A stretch of 64,000 nucleotides of DNA from Flavobacterium sp. GSB-24 (GCF_027924665.1 NZ_AP027043.1:744001-808000), one strand, 5' to 3'. Counted from the stretch's first letter, positions 1-9,676 are shown. The notes: generated from the sequence alone by a model not told the origin. Made by a program: numbers and translations.

Positions 1-1
1 T

Positions 2-826
2 AGAACGCTTGAAGCTTCTGGGGTTCCTATTTATAGTGAAGCAGGAGTTGGCTATGCATTAATGGAAGGTTACAGACTTCCGCCCGTAATGTTTACGCGA
101 GAAGAAATAAGCAGCTTTATTGCTGCCGAAAAACTAATGCAGAAATTTACAGATCCTTCTTTGGGAACACATCACGCATCGGCGATGTACAAACTCAAAT
201 CGGTTTTAAGAAGTGCAGACAAAGACTGGCTGTCCAACATTGAATCAAGAGTAGTTATGCAGACTGCGGAGCCAATGTTTAATGACAATTCTCCGAATAC
301 ACTGGCTGTTCTTTTTGAAGGAATTGCAGAGAAAAAACAAATTCTTTTAACCTACAAAACTTTTGATAAAGACGAAACAACACAGCGAAATCTAGAACCC
401 GTTGGGGTTTTTCATGATAATAATAATTGGTATTTTCTAGGTTATTGCCATTTGCGAAAAGATTATCGCCAGTTTAGAACCGATCGCATTCAGGAAATCA
501 AAAAAACCGAATTTGATTTTACTATTGAACACGATGCATTGGAAACTTATTTGACTAAAACGGAAACTTGTCCTACGACAAAAGTGAGAATCTTAATTGA
601 AAAAAAAATCGCAAGATATTTGACCCATGAAAGAAAATATCATGGCTTTGTTTCAGAAAAAGAAATAGGTGATAAAATCGAAATGCATTTTATGTGCCGT
701 GATATCGAAAATGGTTTTCCACGATGGTTTCTTATGTTTGGAGATTATGCAGAAATCCTGGAACCTCAAATATTAAAAACTAAAGTTCTAGAACTTTTGG
801 AAATCAACAAAAAAAGACTTTTATAA
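2..826 (+). CDS. WYL-domain transcriptional regulator (YafY type), 5' truncated by window edge
   Basis: The frame is open from base 2, so the N-terminal winged helix-turn-helix begins before the window. The first visible residues (RTLEASGVPIYSEAGVGYAL) look like the end of the HTH wing, so the ATG at 62 is internal. The middle of the protein carries a WYL domain: an LEPVG strand, an NWYFLGYCHLR segment where WYL/WYF sits, then a FRTDRI motif. These are the ligand-binding positions of the family. A WCX-like C-terminal region follows. Family members bind DNA through the HTH and sense a ligand, often a nucleic acid or nucleotide, through WYL. The target cannot be read here; the neighbour is convergent and separated by a terminator. 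Confidence 0.85.
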   Translation, partial: RTLEASGVPIYSEAGVGYALMEGYRLPPVMFTREEISSFIAAEKLMQKFTDPSLGTHHASAMYKLKSVLRSADKDWLSNIESRVVMQTAEPMFNDNSPNTLAVLFEGIAEKKQILLTYKTFDKDETTQRNLEPVGVFHDNNNWYFLGYCHLRKDYRQFRTDRIQEIKKTEFDFTIEHDALETYLTKTETCPTTKVRILIEKKIARYLTHERKYHGFVSEKEIGDKIEMHFMCRDIENGFPRWFLMFGDYAEILEPQILKTKVLELLEINKKRLL

Positions 827-863
827 AAAAACTCCTGAAAGAATTATCATCAGGAGTTTTTTT
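825..863. terminator. Bidirectional rho-independent terminator
   Basis: An 8-bp stem, ACTCCTGA (831-838) with TCAGGAGT (850-857), is flanked by A and T runs on both sides. It lies between the convergent WYL regulator and dinB-like gene and can serve both. Confidence 0.85.
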
Positions 864-874
864 AATTTGAATAT

Positions 875-1354
875 TTATCTTTCCCAGAAAAATGGCGGTT
901 CAATGTTTAAAGCTCTTAAATATACATAAGCTTGTCCACGGTGGTGCACTTCATTATCAATGAAATACAAAATATTCTGAATGACTGGAAATTCATACTG
1001 CCCAAACAAATTAAAAGTTTCGCTGAAATCTTCGACTGCTAATTGTTCCCAATATTTATTTATTTCTTCTGTCGCTTCGTCCCATTTTTGAAGATATTGT
1101 GCTTTAAAAATTAATTTTTCTGATCCTTCCGAAAATGCTTCGGTTTGTTTCGTTACAATTCCTTTAAGTCCTGGAACTGCTATAGCCAAAAGTTCATCCA
1201 CTAATTTGGCAAAAGGGCGCATACCTCCAATTGAAAATTCAAAGAAATCTTTCTCAGGAAAAAGTTCAATTAATCGACGTGTAAGAGCGCGGTGTCCTTG
1301 CCAGTGTTTCAATAAATCTTCTGATGTAATAACTTGTGCTTCTAGTGTTTTCAT
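875..1354 (-). CDS. DinB-family protein (putative metal-dependent four-helix bundle)
   Basis: This 159-residue protein has the size and helical pattern of the DinB/YfiT superfamily. The three expected metal-ligand histidines are visible: one in the first helix (HWQGHR), and the pair in the NEVHHRGQAYVYLR segment near residue 138, which is the family signature. Characterised relatives are thiol-dependent S-transferases such as bacillithiol or mycothiol transferases; the substrate in Bacteroidota is unknown. It is a single gene, convergent with the WYL regulator. A candidate -7 box lies 31 bases upstream of the ATG. Confidence 0.8.
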   Translation of the reverse strand: MKTLEAQVITSEDLLKHWQGHRALTRRLIELFPEKDFFEFSIGGMRPFAKLVDELLAIAVPGLKGIVTKQTEAFSEGSEKLIFKAQYLQKWDEATEEINKYWEQLAVEDFSETFNLFGQYEFPVIQNILYFIDNEVHHRGQAYVYLRALNIEPPFFWER

Positions 1355-1384
1355 GGTTTTAAAGTTTAAATATTTTTAATACTT

Positions 1385-1392
1385 CAAAAGTA
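1385..1392 (-). promoter_or_regulatory. Candidate -7 element for the DinB-like gene
   Basis: On the minus strand this reads TACTTTTG, matching the Bacteroidota TAnnTTTG. The nearest TTG upstream is only 14 bases away, shorter than the usual 17-23, so only the -7 half is convincing. The rest of 1355-1633 is AT-rich spacer with no gene visible. Confidence 0.4.
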
Positions 1393-1633
1393 AAATGGGT
1401 TGGTGACAACAGTTTGTCAGCAGGAAAAAATATTTTTAAAAATATTCTATTATTCATTCTTTAACCATACAATGAGATTCATCAATTGTTTATTTTTTTC
1501 GAATTTAACAAAAATTAAAATTATCACACATTTTTGTTCAATCACTCACAAATAACCATAAAATACTGACAATCAAAAATTTATAAAGAAATAATTTCAT
1601 AACTTTAATAACCGAACAAATAGAATATGAATT

Positions 1634-4600
1634 ATGAGATCTGCTCTACTTCTACTTTTATTATTGTATTCGACCCTATCTTCATCACAAGGAATCGTAG
1701 TCGACACTACAACTTTGGGCATACCTGAACTGGTAAGAGCAGAATTAATGCAAAATGGCTGTTCAAACGAAAGTAATTTTAAATTCTCGTCACATCAAGG
1801 TATCGGTAAATTCACAAGCACAAATCCAAACTTTCCTATTTCAAGCGGAATCATTATAAGAAACGGAATCGCCAAATATACAGAAGGATCATACAGCGGT
1901 ACTAATGAAAGCAGCCAGCTGAACAATGCTACTGATAGTGATCTACAGATTATCAGCGATAATAACGGACAAGTTGTACCTGTAACAGATGTCAGTTTTC
2001 TTCAATTTGATTTTACACCGCTGTCAAGTAATTTTAGTTTTGATTTTCTTTTTGCGTCCAATGAATATGGTGAATTTCAATGCGGATTCAGTGATGTATT
2101 TGCCTTCATACTGACTGATTTAACAACAGGAATTTCAACAAATCTTGCCGTTCTGCCGGGAACAAATACTCCAGTTTCAGTTAAAAATATTAGAGACCAG
2201 CAGTATAATTCGTCGTGTTTATCTGCCAATGCTAATTTATTTGATCGTTATAATGTCACAAATCCTTCGCAGTCGTCCATCAATATGAGAGGCGAGACGA
2301 AAGTTTTAACAGCTTCTTCAACGGTGATTCCAAACAGAACTTATCGCATAAAACTTGCTATTGGCGATTACAACGACAGTAATTATGATTCGGCAGTTTT
2401 TATAAAAGGCGGCAGTTTTATGACAACAATGGATTTAGGCCCCGACAGAACACTTTGTCAAGGTGAAAAAATTACACTCAAATCTGATCTTGCAGGCAAT
2501 TTTGCTTATACATGGACATTAAATGGAACAGTAATTCCTACTGAAACTACCAATTCTTTGACAGTCGATAAAGCAGGAACTTACGGAGTTACGGCAACAC
2601 TTTCTGGTTGTGTGGTTAAAGACGAAGTTGTAGTTAACGAGTTAATTATTAAAACTCCCCAAAACTTAACGGCCTGTTACAGTGCAACTGGTTCTTATCA
2701 ATATGATTTAACCCAGAATAATCTAACTTCATTAGGTATTGATCCAGCTAAACACACTATTTATTATTTTGATTCCTTAGCTTCTGCCAATGCGAATGGA
2801 CCAATGATACCAGAAAATCAACTAAAATCTTTTATAAGTTCTGGTAACCAAACCATATACATAAAAGTGGTGCCTGTTTATGACAAAACCCTTTTTTGCG
2901 AAAATATAATTTCATTTAATTTATTGACAACCGCTCCAATCAATGTTGTAAAACCACCCGACTTAAAGGTCTGCGATAATATTTCTAAAAATATAACTGT
3001 TGATTTAACTACTCAGGAACCAATCATTCTAAACGGATTAAATGTTTCCGAATATAGAATTAGGTATTATAACAGCGAAATAGACGCTAACAATGCCAGA
3101 AATAATATTGCTGAACCGAAAACATTTACTACGTCTACGCAATCTTCGACAACTATCTGGGTACGGATTGAGAATATTGCGAATTCGGTTTGTTACACAA
3201 CAGTTAATTTCAATATCGTTATTAACCCGCTGCCGCCAGTAGATACTATTCCAAATGTTATCGCCTGTAACAGCTATACTTTACCTCCAATTTCAAACGG
3301 TACATATAATACAGCTCCAAATGGAACGGGAACTAAATTAAATGCTGGAGATGTTATTACGAAAGGAGGCCGTTACTATATTTATCAAGGTCCCACTACA
3401 AACAATTGTACCAATGAAACAAGCTTTAATGTAACTCTGATTTATGAAATTAATTTCAAAAAAGAAGCTTGCGGCCAATATGTTGTTCCACAGTTACCTG
3501 CGGGTGGTTTTTTCACTCAGCCAGGAGGACAAGGAGATTCTATTCCAGAAGGCACTGTATTTACAAGCAGTCAGACTATTTATTATTATGCGGTAATTAA
3601 TGGAGCTGTGTGTCGCGACATAGCGGTACCTTTTACAGTCTATCCTTTACCCGCAATAGATAAACCTGCCAATGTAGTAACTTGCGATTCATATACATTG
3701 CCTGTTTTGTCAAACGGAAATTATTTTACGTTATCAGGAGGTTTAGGAAGAGCCCTAAAGGCGGGAGACCAAATCACTTCGAGTCAAATAATATTTGTTT
3801 TTGCAAATGACGGGAGATGTACCGATGAACATTCTTTTAAAATCGATATTGTCAATTCTCCAATTTTTGTTCCGATTTCACGATGCGGAAGTTTTACGCT
3901 GCCTCCAGTTGCCATTGGAGGTTATTACGAAAGCCCTGGGGGCCAAGGAAAAAACATTCCGGCTGGAACTGTTATTACCAGTTCGCAAACCGTATATTAT
4001 TATGCCGCAACTACAACTTCGCCCAACTGTACCGAAAATCTTAAATATGTCATTACGATAAAACCGCTCCCATTGGTAGACACTCCTGCAAACAGACTCG
4101 AGTGTGCACGATATATTTTGCCTCCATTGACAAATGGCAACTATTTTACAAAAACAAACGGTGGAGGAACACAACTAAAAGCAGGCGATATTATTACCTC
4201 AACACAAACTATCTATGTTTTTTCGGTAGGGCCTGAATGTACAAATGAGCATAGTTTTACAGTTGAAATCAGACCTCTTCCTCCTGTTGACAGTTTTACT
4301 GATGTGGTTACCTGCACCGATTTCAAACTTCCGAAACTAAAAAATGGAAAATACTATACAGCCACGGGAGGACCAAATGGTTCGGGAATGCAACTTGCAG
4401 AGGGAACAGTTATCAACACCACACAGACCATTTATATTTATAATGAATGGTCCAATTTTACTTCCTGCAGCAATGAAACGTTTTTTAAAGTTAATTACAA
4501 CGGAATTGATGTGGGCAGTTTCAGCAATATAAATGTTTGTGACAGTTATACTCTGCCTCCGCTAAAATTGGGTAATTATTATGCACAGCCAGGAGGAAAA

Positions 4601-5686
4601 GGCGCTGTTATTCCGGCTGGAACTATTTTAACAACCTCGCAGACTGTTTATGTATATGCTGTTAGCGGTACACGTCTGACCTGCGTTAGTGAGAAAAATT
4701 TTTCAGTTACGATTTCCCAAACTCCTGTATTGGCCAATACTCCTGATGTGGCTATTTGTGAAAGTTATACTTTGCCTCCTTTAACTTTTGGAAATTATTA
4801 CAGTGAACCCAACGCGGCGGGAAATCAATATGCAGCTGGGCAGAAAATAAGTACGAGTCAAAAAATGTATATCTACGCAGCCTCAGCCACAAATTCCAGC
4901 TGTTTTGCACAGGATGATTTTTATATTACCATTTATCCGTTAAAAAATTTCTCTGTACAGAACGGAGTCATTTGTGTTGATTATCAAACGGGAACATTAC
5001 AGCATTCAGCACAATTGAATTCAGGAATCACTTCAACCGATTATACTGTAGAGTGGTATTTTAACGGAAATAAAGTAGGCACAGGACCAACTTATACCGC
5101 TATTCAGGACGGAACGTATACCGTTGTACCCTTTAAAAACATACCCGATGTTGGTAACGACTGCGGTTATAATCCAGCTACTGTAATTGTCGAAAAATCC
5201 AGTCCGGCAATTGCAACCGTAACCGTGTCGGATGAATTTGAAGATAATATTGATATCATTGTAAACCTCACTAACGGTTTCGGAACTTATGAATATCAGC
5301 TGGACGATGGTGATTTTCAAACCAGTAATATATTTCAGAATGTTGACTCGGGAGAGCACGCTATTACAATAAGAGACATAAAAGCCAATTGTGACAACCT
5401 TATTTTATTTGCCAAAGTGCTTAAATATCCTAAATTTTTTACCCCAAACAACGATGGGTACAATGACACTTGGAATATCCCAGATCTAGCTTATCAGCCA
5501 GAGGCGGTCATCACGATTTACGACCGTTATGGCAAATTACTAAAAATGATTAAGCCGTCTGGTGCTGGCTGGGATGGTAATTTTGACGGCAGTCCGCTTC
5601 CTTCTTCTGATTATTGGTTTCGGGTTACTTATACACAAAATGGTATGATTCAAGAATTCAAAGCTCATTTTAGCATGAAACGATAA
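1634..5686 (+). CDS. Large secreted protein: choice-of-anchor L domain, eight ~70-residue repeats, T9SS type B sorting domain
   Basis: A 1350-residue exported protein. A signal peptide covers residues 1-18 (LLLLLLLYSTLSSSQ). Residues about 30-265 match the choice-of-anchor L pattern (FDFLFASNEYGEF, SDVFAFILTD, IKLAIGDYND). Residues about 265-540 look like Ig/PKD-type beta domains. Residues about 540-1105 hold eight repeats built around C-x-SYTLPPL-xxGNYY ... GT-x-IT-SQT-x-YxYA. The last ~90 residues (FFTPNNDGYNDTWNI, ITIYDRYGKLLK, GWDGNFDGSPLPSSDYWF) are the gliding-motility-associated C-terminal domain, a type B T9SS signal that usually leads to surface attachment or SprF-dependent export. 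The ATG at 1634 directly precedes a good signal peptide. It is probably an adhesin or matrix protein; the ligand is unknown. Not co-transcribed with an obvious partner. Confidence 0.85.
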   Translation: MRSALLLLLLLYSTLSSSQGIVVDTTTLGIPELVRAELMQNGCSNESNFKFSSHQGIGKFTSTNPNFPISSGIIIRNGIAKYTEGSYSGTNESSQLNNATDSDLQIISDNNGQVVPVTDVSFLQFDFTPLSSNFSFDFLFASNEYGEFQCGFSDVFAFILTDLTTGISTNLAVLPGTNTPVSVKNIRDQQYNSSCLSANANLFDRYNVTNPSQSSINMRGETKVLTASSTVIPNRTYRIKLAIGDYNDSNYDSAVFIKGGSFMTTMDLGPDRTLCQGEKITLKSDLAGNFAYTWTLNGTVIPTETTNSLTVDKAGTYGVTATLSGCVVKDEVVVNELIIKTPQNLTACYSATGSYQYDLTQNNLTSLGIDPAKHTIYYFDSLASANANGPMIPENQLKSFISSGNQTIYIKVVPVYDKTLFCENIISFNLLTTAPINVVKPPDLKVCDNISKNITVDLTTQEPIILNGLNVSEYRIRYYNSEIDANNARNNIAEPKTFTTSTQSSTTIWVRIENIANSVCYTTVNFNIVINPLPPVDTIPNVIACNSYTLPPISNGTYNTAPNGTGTKLNAGDVITKGGRYYIYQGPTTNNCTNETSFNVTLIYEINFKKEACGQYVVPQLPAGGFFTQPGGQGDSIPEGTVFTSSQTIYYYAVINGAVCRDIAVPFTVYPLPAIDKPANVVTCDSYTLPVLSNGNYFTLSGGLGRALKAGDQITSSQIIFVFANDGRCTDEHSFKIDIVNSPIFVPISRCGSFTLPPVAIGGYYESPGGQGKNIPAGTVITSSQTVYYYAATTTSPNCTENLKYVITIKPLPLVDTPANRLECARYILPPLTNGNYFTKTNGGGTQLKAGDIITSTQTIYVFSVGPECTNEHSFTVEIRPLPPVDSFTDVVTCTDFKLPKLKNGKYYTATGGPNGSGMQLAEGTVINTTQTIYIYNEWSNFTSCSNETFFKVNYNGIDVGSFSNINVCDSYTLPPLKLGNYYAQPGGKGAVIPAGTILTTSQTVYVYAVSGTRLTCVSEKNFSVTISQTPVLANTPDVAICESYTLPPLTFGNYYSEPNAAGNQYAAGQKISTSQKMYIYAASATNSSCFAQDDFYITIYPLKNFSVQNGVICVDYQTGTLQHSAQLNSGITSTDYTVEWYFNGNKVGTGPTYTAIQDGTYTVVPFKNIPDVGNDCGYNPATVIVEKSSPAIATVTVSDEFEDNIDIIVNLTNGFGTYEYQLDDGDFQTSNIFQNVDSGEHAITIRDIKANCDNLILFAKVLKYPKFFTPNNDGYNDTWNIPDLAYQPEAVITIYDRYGKLLKMIKPSGAGWDGNFDGSPLPSSDYWFRVTYTQNGMIQEFKAHFSMKR
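3255..4950 (+). repeat. Eight tandem ~70-residue coding repeats
   Basis: Each unit contains a Cys, the motif SYTLPPL (or variant), GNYY, a PGGxG or NGGGT turn, a GTxIT or GDxIT segment, SQTxYxY, then a second Cys. Units differ strongly at DNA level, so the array is old. The paired cysteines suggest one disulfide per unit. Confidence 0.8.
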
Positions 5687-5738
5687 TTACTGGAAAGAGA
5701 AAAAAACTTCGTTTATAGTTATTAAGCCCTCAACTTTG

Positions 5739-5746
5739 TACCTTTG
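5739..5746 (+). promoter_or_regulatory. Candidate -7 element for thiL
   Basis: TACCTTTG fits TAnnTTTG and lies 29 bases before the ATG at 5776. No good TTG is found 17-23 bases upstream. The box sits in a short direct repeat (CTTTGTACCTT at 5734-5744 and 5759-5769). Confidence 0.4.
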
Positions 5747-5775
5747 CAACTTAAAAACCTTTGTACCTTAAAAAA

Positions 5776-6822
5776 ATGATTGAAGATAAAAATCAACAAA
5801 GAACTAGTATAGCTCAATTGGGCGAATTTGGCTTAATTGAACATTTAACCAAAAATTTTGATGTTACTCAGGAATCAACATTAAAGAGTATAGGCGATGA
5901 TGCAGCTGTTCTTGATTTTAAAGACAAAAAAGTTGTAGTTTCGACCGATTTATTGATAGAAGGCGTTCACTTTGATTTGGCTTACATGCCTTTAAAACAT
6001 TTAGGTTACAAATCTGTTGTGGTAAATGTTTCAGACATTTGCGCCATGAATGCAAAACCGACCCAAATTACTGTTTCTGTGGCGGTTTCAAATCGTTTTC
6101 CACTTGAAGCTCTTGAAGAGTTGTTTGCAGGAATTACACATGCTGCAAAAGAATATAAAGTAGATGTTATTGGCGGTGATACAACCTCATCTCAAAAAGG
6201 TTTAATTATCAGTATCACTGCAATTGGCGAAGCTGATGAAAACGAATTGGTTTACAGAAATGGAGCTAAACAAACTGATTTACTGGTTGTGACGGGAGAT
6301 CTTGGTGCCGCTTATATGGGACTGCAGGTTTTGGAACGTGAAAAACAGGTTTTCCAGGTTAATCCAAACAATCAGCCAGATTTAGATCCGTACACTTATT
6401 TAGTGGAGCGTCAGTTAAAACCAGAAGCCCGAAAAGATGTTCGAACACTGCTTCATGCTTTAGATATTAAACCAACTGCTATGATCGATATTTCGGATGG
6501 GCTTTCGTCTGAGATTATTCATATTTGTAAACAATCAAAAGTAGGATGTAATTTATATGAAGATAAACTGCCATTGGATCCTCAGTTTATTTCTACCTGC
6601 GAAGAGTTTAATATCGACAGCACAACTGTTGCCATAAATGGCGGTGAAGATTATGAACTTTTATTTACAATTGACATTAATGATTTTGACAAAATAAAAG
6701 GAAACCCGAATTTCTCTGTTATCGGACATATGACGGAGGAAAATGAAGGAATACATCTTGTAACTCGTGCCAATACCAAAATCCCTTTAAAAGCGCGCGG
6801 ATGGGATGCTTTGACCGAATAA
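5776..6822 (+). CDS. thiL: Thiamine-monophosphate kinase
   Basis: ThiL phosphorylates thiamine monophosphate to thiamine pyrophosphate with ATP, the last step of cofactor synthesis in the cytoplasm. The 348-residue protein has the family layout: an N-terminal AIRS-type domain with SIGDDAAVLD (Mg/ATP-binding acidic cluster), VSTDLLIEGVHFD, the VVNVSDICAMNAKP segment, VIGGDTTSS, and later DISDGLSSEI and NGGEDYELLF. A TTG at 5761 in the same frame would add MYLKK, but the ATG at 5776 (MIEDKNQQRTS) is the more natural start. Single gene here; other thi genes are not in the window. Confidence 0.95.
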   Translation: MIEDKNQQRTSIAQLGEFGLIEHLTKNFDVTQESTLKSIGDDAAVLDFKDKKVVVSTDLLIEGVHFDLAYMPLKHLGYKSVVVNVSDICAMNAKPTQITVSVAVSNRFPLEALEELFAGITHAAKEYKVDVIGGDTTSSQKGLIISITAIGEADENELVYRNGAKQTDLLVVTGDLGAAYMGLQVLEREKQVFQVNPNNQPDLDPYTYLVERQLKPEARKDVRTLLHALDIKPTAMIDISDGLSSEIIHICKQSKVGCNLYEDKLPLDPQFISTCEEFNIDSTTVAINGGEDYELLFTIDINDFDKIKGNPNFSVIGHMTEENEGIHLVTRANTKIPLKARGWDALTE

Positions 6823-6842
6823 ATTTTTGAAAAATTCCAAAT

Positions 6843-6894
6843 AAAAAATTCCAAATTCCACTACCGATCAACATAATGGGATTTGGAATTTTTT
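6843..6894. terminator. Bidirectional terminator between thiL and the response regulator gene
   Basis: A perfect 14-bp stem, AAAAAATTCCAAAT (6843-6856) and its complement (6881-6894), with T runs on both sides. It shares its ATTCCAAAT core with the hairpins at 11211 and 13615. Confidence 0.9.
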
Positions 6895-6914
6895 ATTTTT
6901 GGAATTTCATTTTT

Positions 6915-7613
6915 TTAGAAAAGCCCTTTGCTTCTAGCTTCTTTAATCAAATCTTCGTCAGATCCGCTTCTAATTTTGAGCAGTTCTTTCAGATGTTTTT
7001 TTCTTTTTTCAATTGCATTTAAAGAGATTGGAATGTTTTGAAGCATCTCATTAATACTCGCTCCTTTTGATAAATGAACTAATATCTGTTTATCATACTG
7101 ATCAATTTCGATAGCATTATGAGTCGATTGATTCAGCATTTTAACGACCGATTGACTGTAATATTTTTCGCTCTTCATTACTTTATCAAATGCCAAAAGC
7201 AATTCTTCAAAAGTAAGGTCGTTTTTAATTATTAGACCATTGGGCTGAATTGTTCTAATAATTGTTTTAATTTTTAGAAGTTCAGTATACATCGTAAGCA
7301 GAACAATCTTGCAAGAAGGCATTTTGTTTAAAATCAGTTTCGCCAGATCCTCGCCCGAAAAAATTTCTTTTTCTTCATAAGCAGGCATGCTGATATCTAA
7401 AAAAGCAATATCAAATGCAGGCGTGTCATTACTTTCAATTATATCATAAGCTGATCGACAATCATGTGCTTGTGAAATTAAAAATTCATATTGTTTTGGT
7501 TTGTAACGCGTTATTGCATTTTTGTATCCTTCAATAATAAATGGATGATCATCTACTATTAGAATATTTTTTTGAACCAATTCCGGAACTGGAGCTGTTA
7601 AATCAAATGTCAT
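6915..7613 (-). CDS. LuxR/NarL-family response regulator
   Basis: A 232-residue two-domain regulator. The receiver domain (about residues 17-145) has the acidic pair D21-D22 (ILIVDDHPF), phospho-acceptor D73 (IAFLDISMP), and the conserved Lys in GLIIKND. The C-terminal ~65 residues form a LuxR-type HTH (ASINEMLQNIPISLNAIEKRKKHLKELL), somewhat divergent. Its start overlaps the 3' end of the kinase gene by 11 bases, so the two are translationally coupled and almost certainly form a cognate pair. Targets are unknown. Confidence 0.9.
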   Translation of the reverse strand: MTFDLTAPVPELVQKNILIVDDHPFIIEGYKNAITRYKPKQYEFLISQAHDCRSAYDIIESNDTPAFDIAFLDISMPAYEEKEIFSGEDLAKLILNKMPSCKIVLLTMYTELLKIKTIIRTIQPNGLIIKNDLTFEELLLAFDKVMKSEKYYSQSVVKMLNQSTHNAIEIDQYDKQILVHLSKGASINEMLQNIPISLNAIEKRKKHLKELLKIRSGSDEDLIKEARSKGLF

Positions 7614-9657
7614 TATATTGCAGGTTATTATTTGGATCTATTGGGATTTTTACAATAAGGACGGTTCCTTCCGATTTGGCAGATTTTATGTTAACTGTCC
7701 CCTTACATTCTGTTGCTCTATATTCTATATTATGCAAACCAATTCCATTTTTGGTTTTTTTAGTATTAAATCCGACTCCATCATCTGCGATAGTTAAAAT
7801 CAAATTATTATTTTCAATTTCAAACTCTACTTTAATAATATCTGCCTTTGCATATTTATTACAATTTTGAAGTCCTTCTTGAATAATTCGGTATAAATTG
7901 ATTTTGACAATATTGCTTATTAATTCCCATTTGATATTAGGATCAAAAGAAGTAATCAATTTTGAGCTATACGTATTTCTCTGATCTTCAAATAGTTTAT
8001 TTAGGATAGCAACAAAATTATTAATTAATTCTGATTTTTCCCTATTCAAATCATGAGAAATTTCTCGAATATCCTGTTCAATATTTTTAAGTTCTGCTAA
8101 ATACTTTTTTCTTTTAGACGCCGCTTCAACTTCATCAACCTTATCCAAACTGTCCAAACTAATTCTAATTCCAAACATACGGCCTAAAACCCCATCATGT
8201 AATTCCTGCGCAACTTTTTTCTTTTCCTTAATTCTAGTCAGCTCAATTTCATTTTGCTGTGAGATCATCATATTATAAATGTCTTCATTCGCAATCTGCT
8301 GCTGTTGTTTAAAAATTAATTCACGGTTTTTAGCCTGCTGTGTTTTATAAACGTAAAAAAACAATCCGAGCAATGTACAAATACTAAAGACATAAACCAA
8401 GGTTTTATTTTTTTCTTGAAGATTGGAGTTTTGGTCTTTTATCTCGTTGGTTTCGTATTCGATACGAGAGAATTTTTCTCCCATATTTCTCTCTGCTTTG
8501 AGCATTTTATCATTTAATCGAATATATTCTTTTGAATACTTAGATGCATTTTGAGGATCTACAACAGCAATTTGTTTTAGAGCAAGTAAAGTATTCGCCA
8601 ATTTATCTGAAGAACGCGACAGAAGCAAAGCTTTTTTCGAAAACTGTATAGCTTTAAAAGTATCTCTTTTAAATGCATAATACTCTGACAAATGAATTTG
8701 ATTGGATATTTTAGCCATTTTTAACCCAAGACTATCTCTGATTTTTAGAGACCTGTAAAACTGATCGGGAAGCCCGTCTAATCGTTTTGATTTCAATTTT
8801 GAATAAGCCAGATTATCAAGCAGCATGGCGTACAAAATAGTTTTTTCTTCGAAAAGATTTTTTTCTTTAAGTCCTTTTTCAAAATAAATAATCGCTTGTT
8901 TGTAGTTTTTCATGCGCATGTAAACAAACCCGATATTGTTTAAAGAAGTCGCTTTTAGTTGAAGATCAGCTGGAATCGATTTATCATTTAAAGTGTTTAA
9001 AGCTTTATTCTGATACTCCAATGCTTTTTCATATTCTTCCCTTTCATTATATAAAATACCCAACAAATTATAACATTCATAAAGCTGGTCATTTACATTT
9101 TTTTGGTTTTTCAATATGCTTAAAGCTTTGAATACAGATATTTCACTTTCAAAAAAATCTGATTCGTTATATTGCAGACTCGCTTTGCTTAATAAGGTTT
9201 TTGCCAAATTATATTGATCGTTAATCTGCAAATAAATCTTCTGCGCTAGAAAATAATTTCTGAAAGCACTATCAGAAATCACTTTTGAACCATAATAATC
9301 CCCTAGGTAGATATATGCTTTGGCAATACTTGCCGAATCTTTACTGCTTATGGACCTATCTAAAACCAGTTGTGAAATTGCATGATATGATTTAAAATCA
9401 TTCATATTATAATACCTATTGGCAATCTTAAACAAATTAACCCTGTTAATGGAGTCGTTTTTTTGTTTAACTACTATAGAAAATGCCTTCTGAGCATATT
9501 TTTGTTTAAGGTCATAATTTATCTGAATATCATTTGACAATGACAAATAAACGGGAAGGCTATCCTGCACTGAAGTTAGTTCCTTTGATTTTTTCTTTTG
9601 GGTACAACCTGAAAAAATCAACAATAAAAACAATAATATTGGAAAATATCTTTTCAA
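7603..9657 (-). CDS. TPR-containing sensor histidine kinase (HisKA_3 type), lipoprotein-like N-terminus
   Basis: A 684-residue sensor. The N-terminus (PILLFLLLIFSGC) looks like a lipoprotein signal with the lipobox Cys at residue 18. Tetratricopeptide repeats fill about residues 65-385 (for example LLGILYNEREEYEKALEYQ, NNIGFVYMRMKNYKQAIIYF). A membrane helix is at about 417-437 (LVYVFSICTLLGLFFYVYKT), then a coiled linker, the HisKA_3 H-box ELHDGVLGRMFGIR (His near residue 488), and a HATPase_c domain with NCNKYAKA (N box), DDGVGF and NGIGLHNI (G boxes). The periplasmic TPR region presumably senses a protein or peptide. It lies in an operon with the response regulator downstream; many Bacteroidota kinases share this layout. 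Confidence 0.9.
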   Translation of the reverse strand: MKRYFPILLFLLLIFSGCTQKKKSKELTSVQDSLPVYLSLSNDIQINYDLKQKYAQKAFSIVVKQKNDSINRVNLFKIANRYYNMNDFKSYHAISQLVLDRSISSKDSASIAKAYIYLGDYYGSKVISDSAFRNYFLAQKIYLQINDQYNLAKTLLSKASLQYNESDFFESEISVFKALSILKNQKNVNDQLYECYNLLGILYNEREEYEKALEYQNKALNTLNDKSIPADLQLKATSLNNIGFVYMRMKNYKQAIIYFEKGLKEKNLFEEKTILYAMLLDNLAYSKLKSKRLDGLPDQFYRSLKIRDSLGLKMAKISNQIHLSEYYAFKRDTFKAIQFSKKALLLSRSSDKLANTLLALKQIAVVDPQNASKYSKEYIRLNDKMLKAERNMGEKFSRIEYETNEIKDQNSNLQEKNKTLVYVFSICTLLGLFFYVYKTQQAKNRELIFKQQQQIANEDIYNMMISQQNEIELTRIKEKKKVAQELHDGVLGRMFGIRISLDSLDKVDEVEAASKRKKYLAELKNIEQDIREISHDLNREKSELINNFVAILNKLFEDQRNTYSSKLITSFDPNIKWELISNIVKINLYRIIQEGLQNCNKYAKADIIKVEFEIENNNLILTIADDGVGFNTKKTKNGIGLHNIEYRATECKGTVNIKSAKSEGTVLIVKIPIDPNNNLQYNDI

Positions 9658-9676
9658 TGCAAATTTTTAATTTTAC

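Noticed and set aside
5761..5775. TTG start for thiL
   Set aside because: Adds only MYLKK ahead of the conserved MIEDKNQQRTS start and lies in the short direct repeat.
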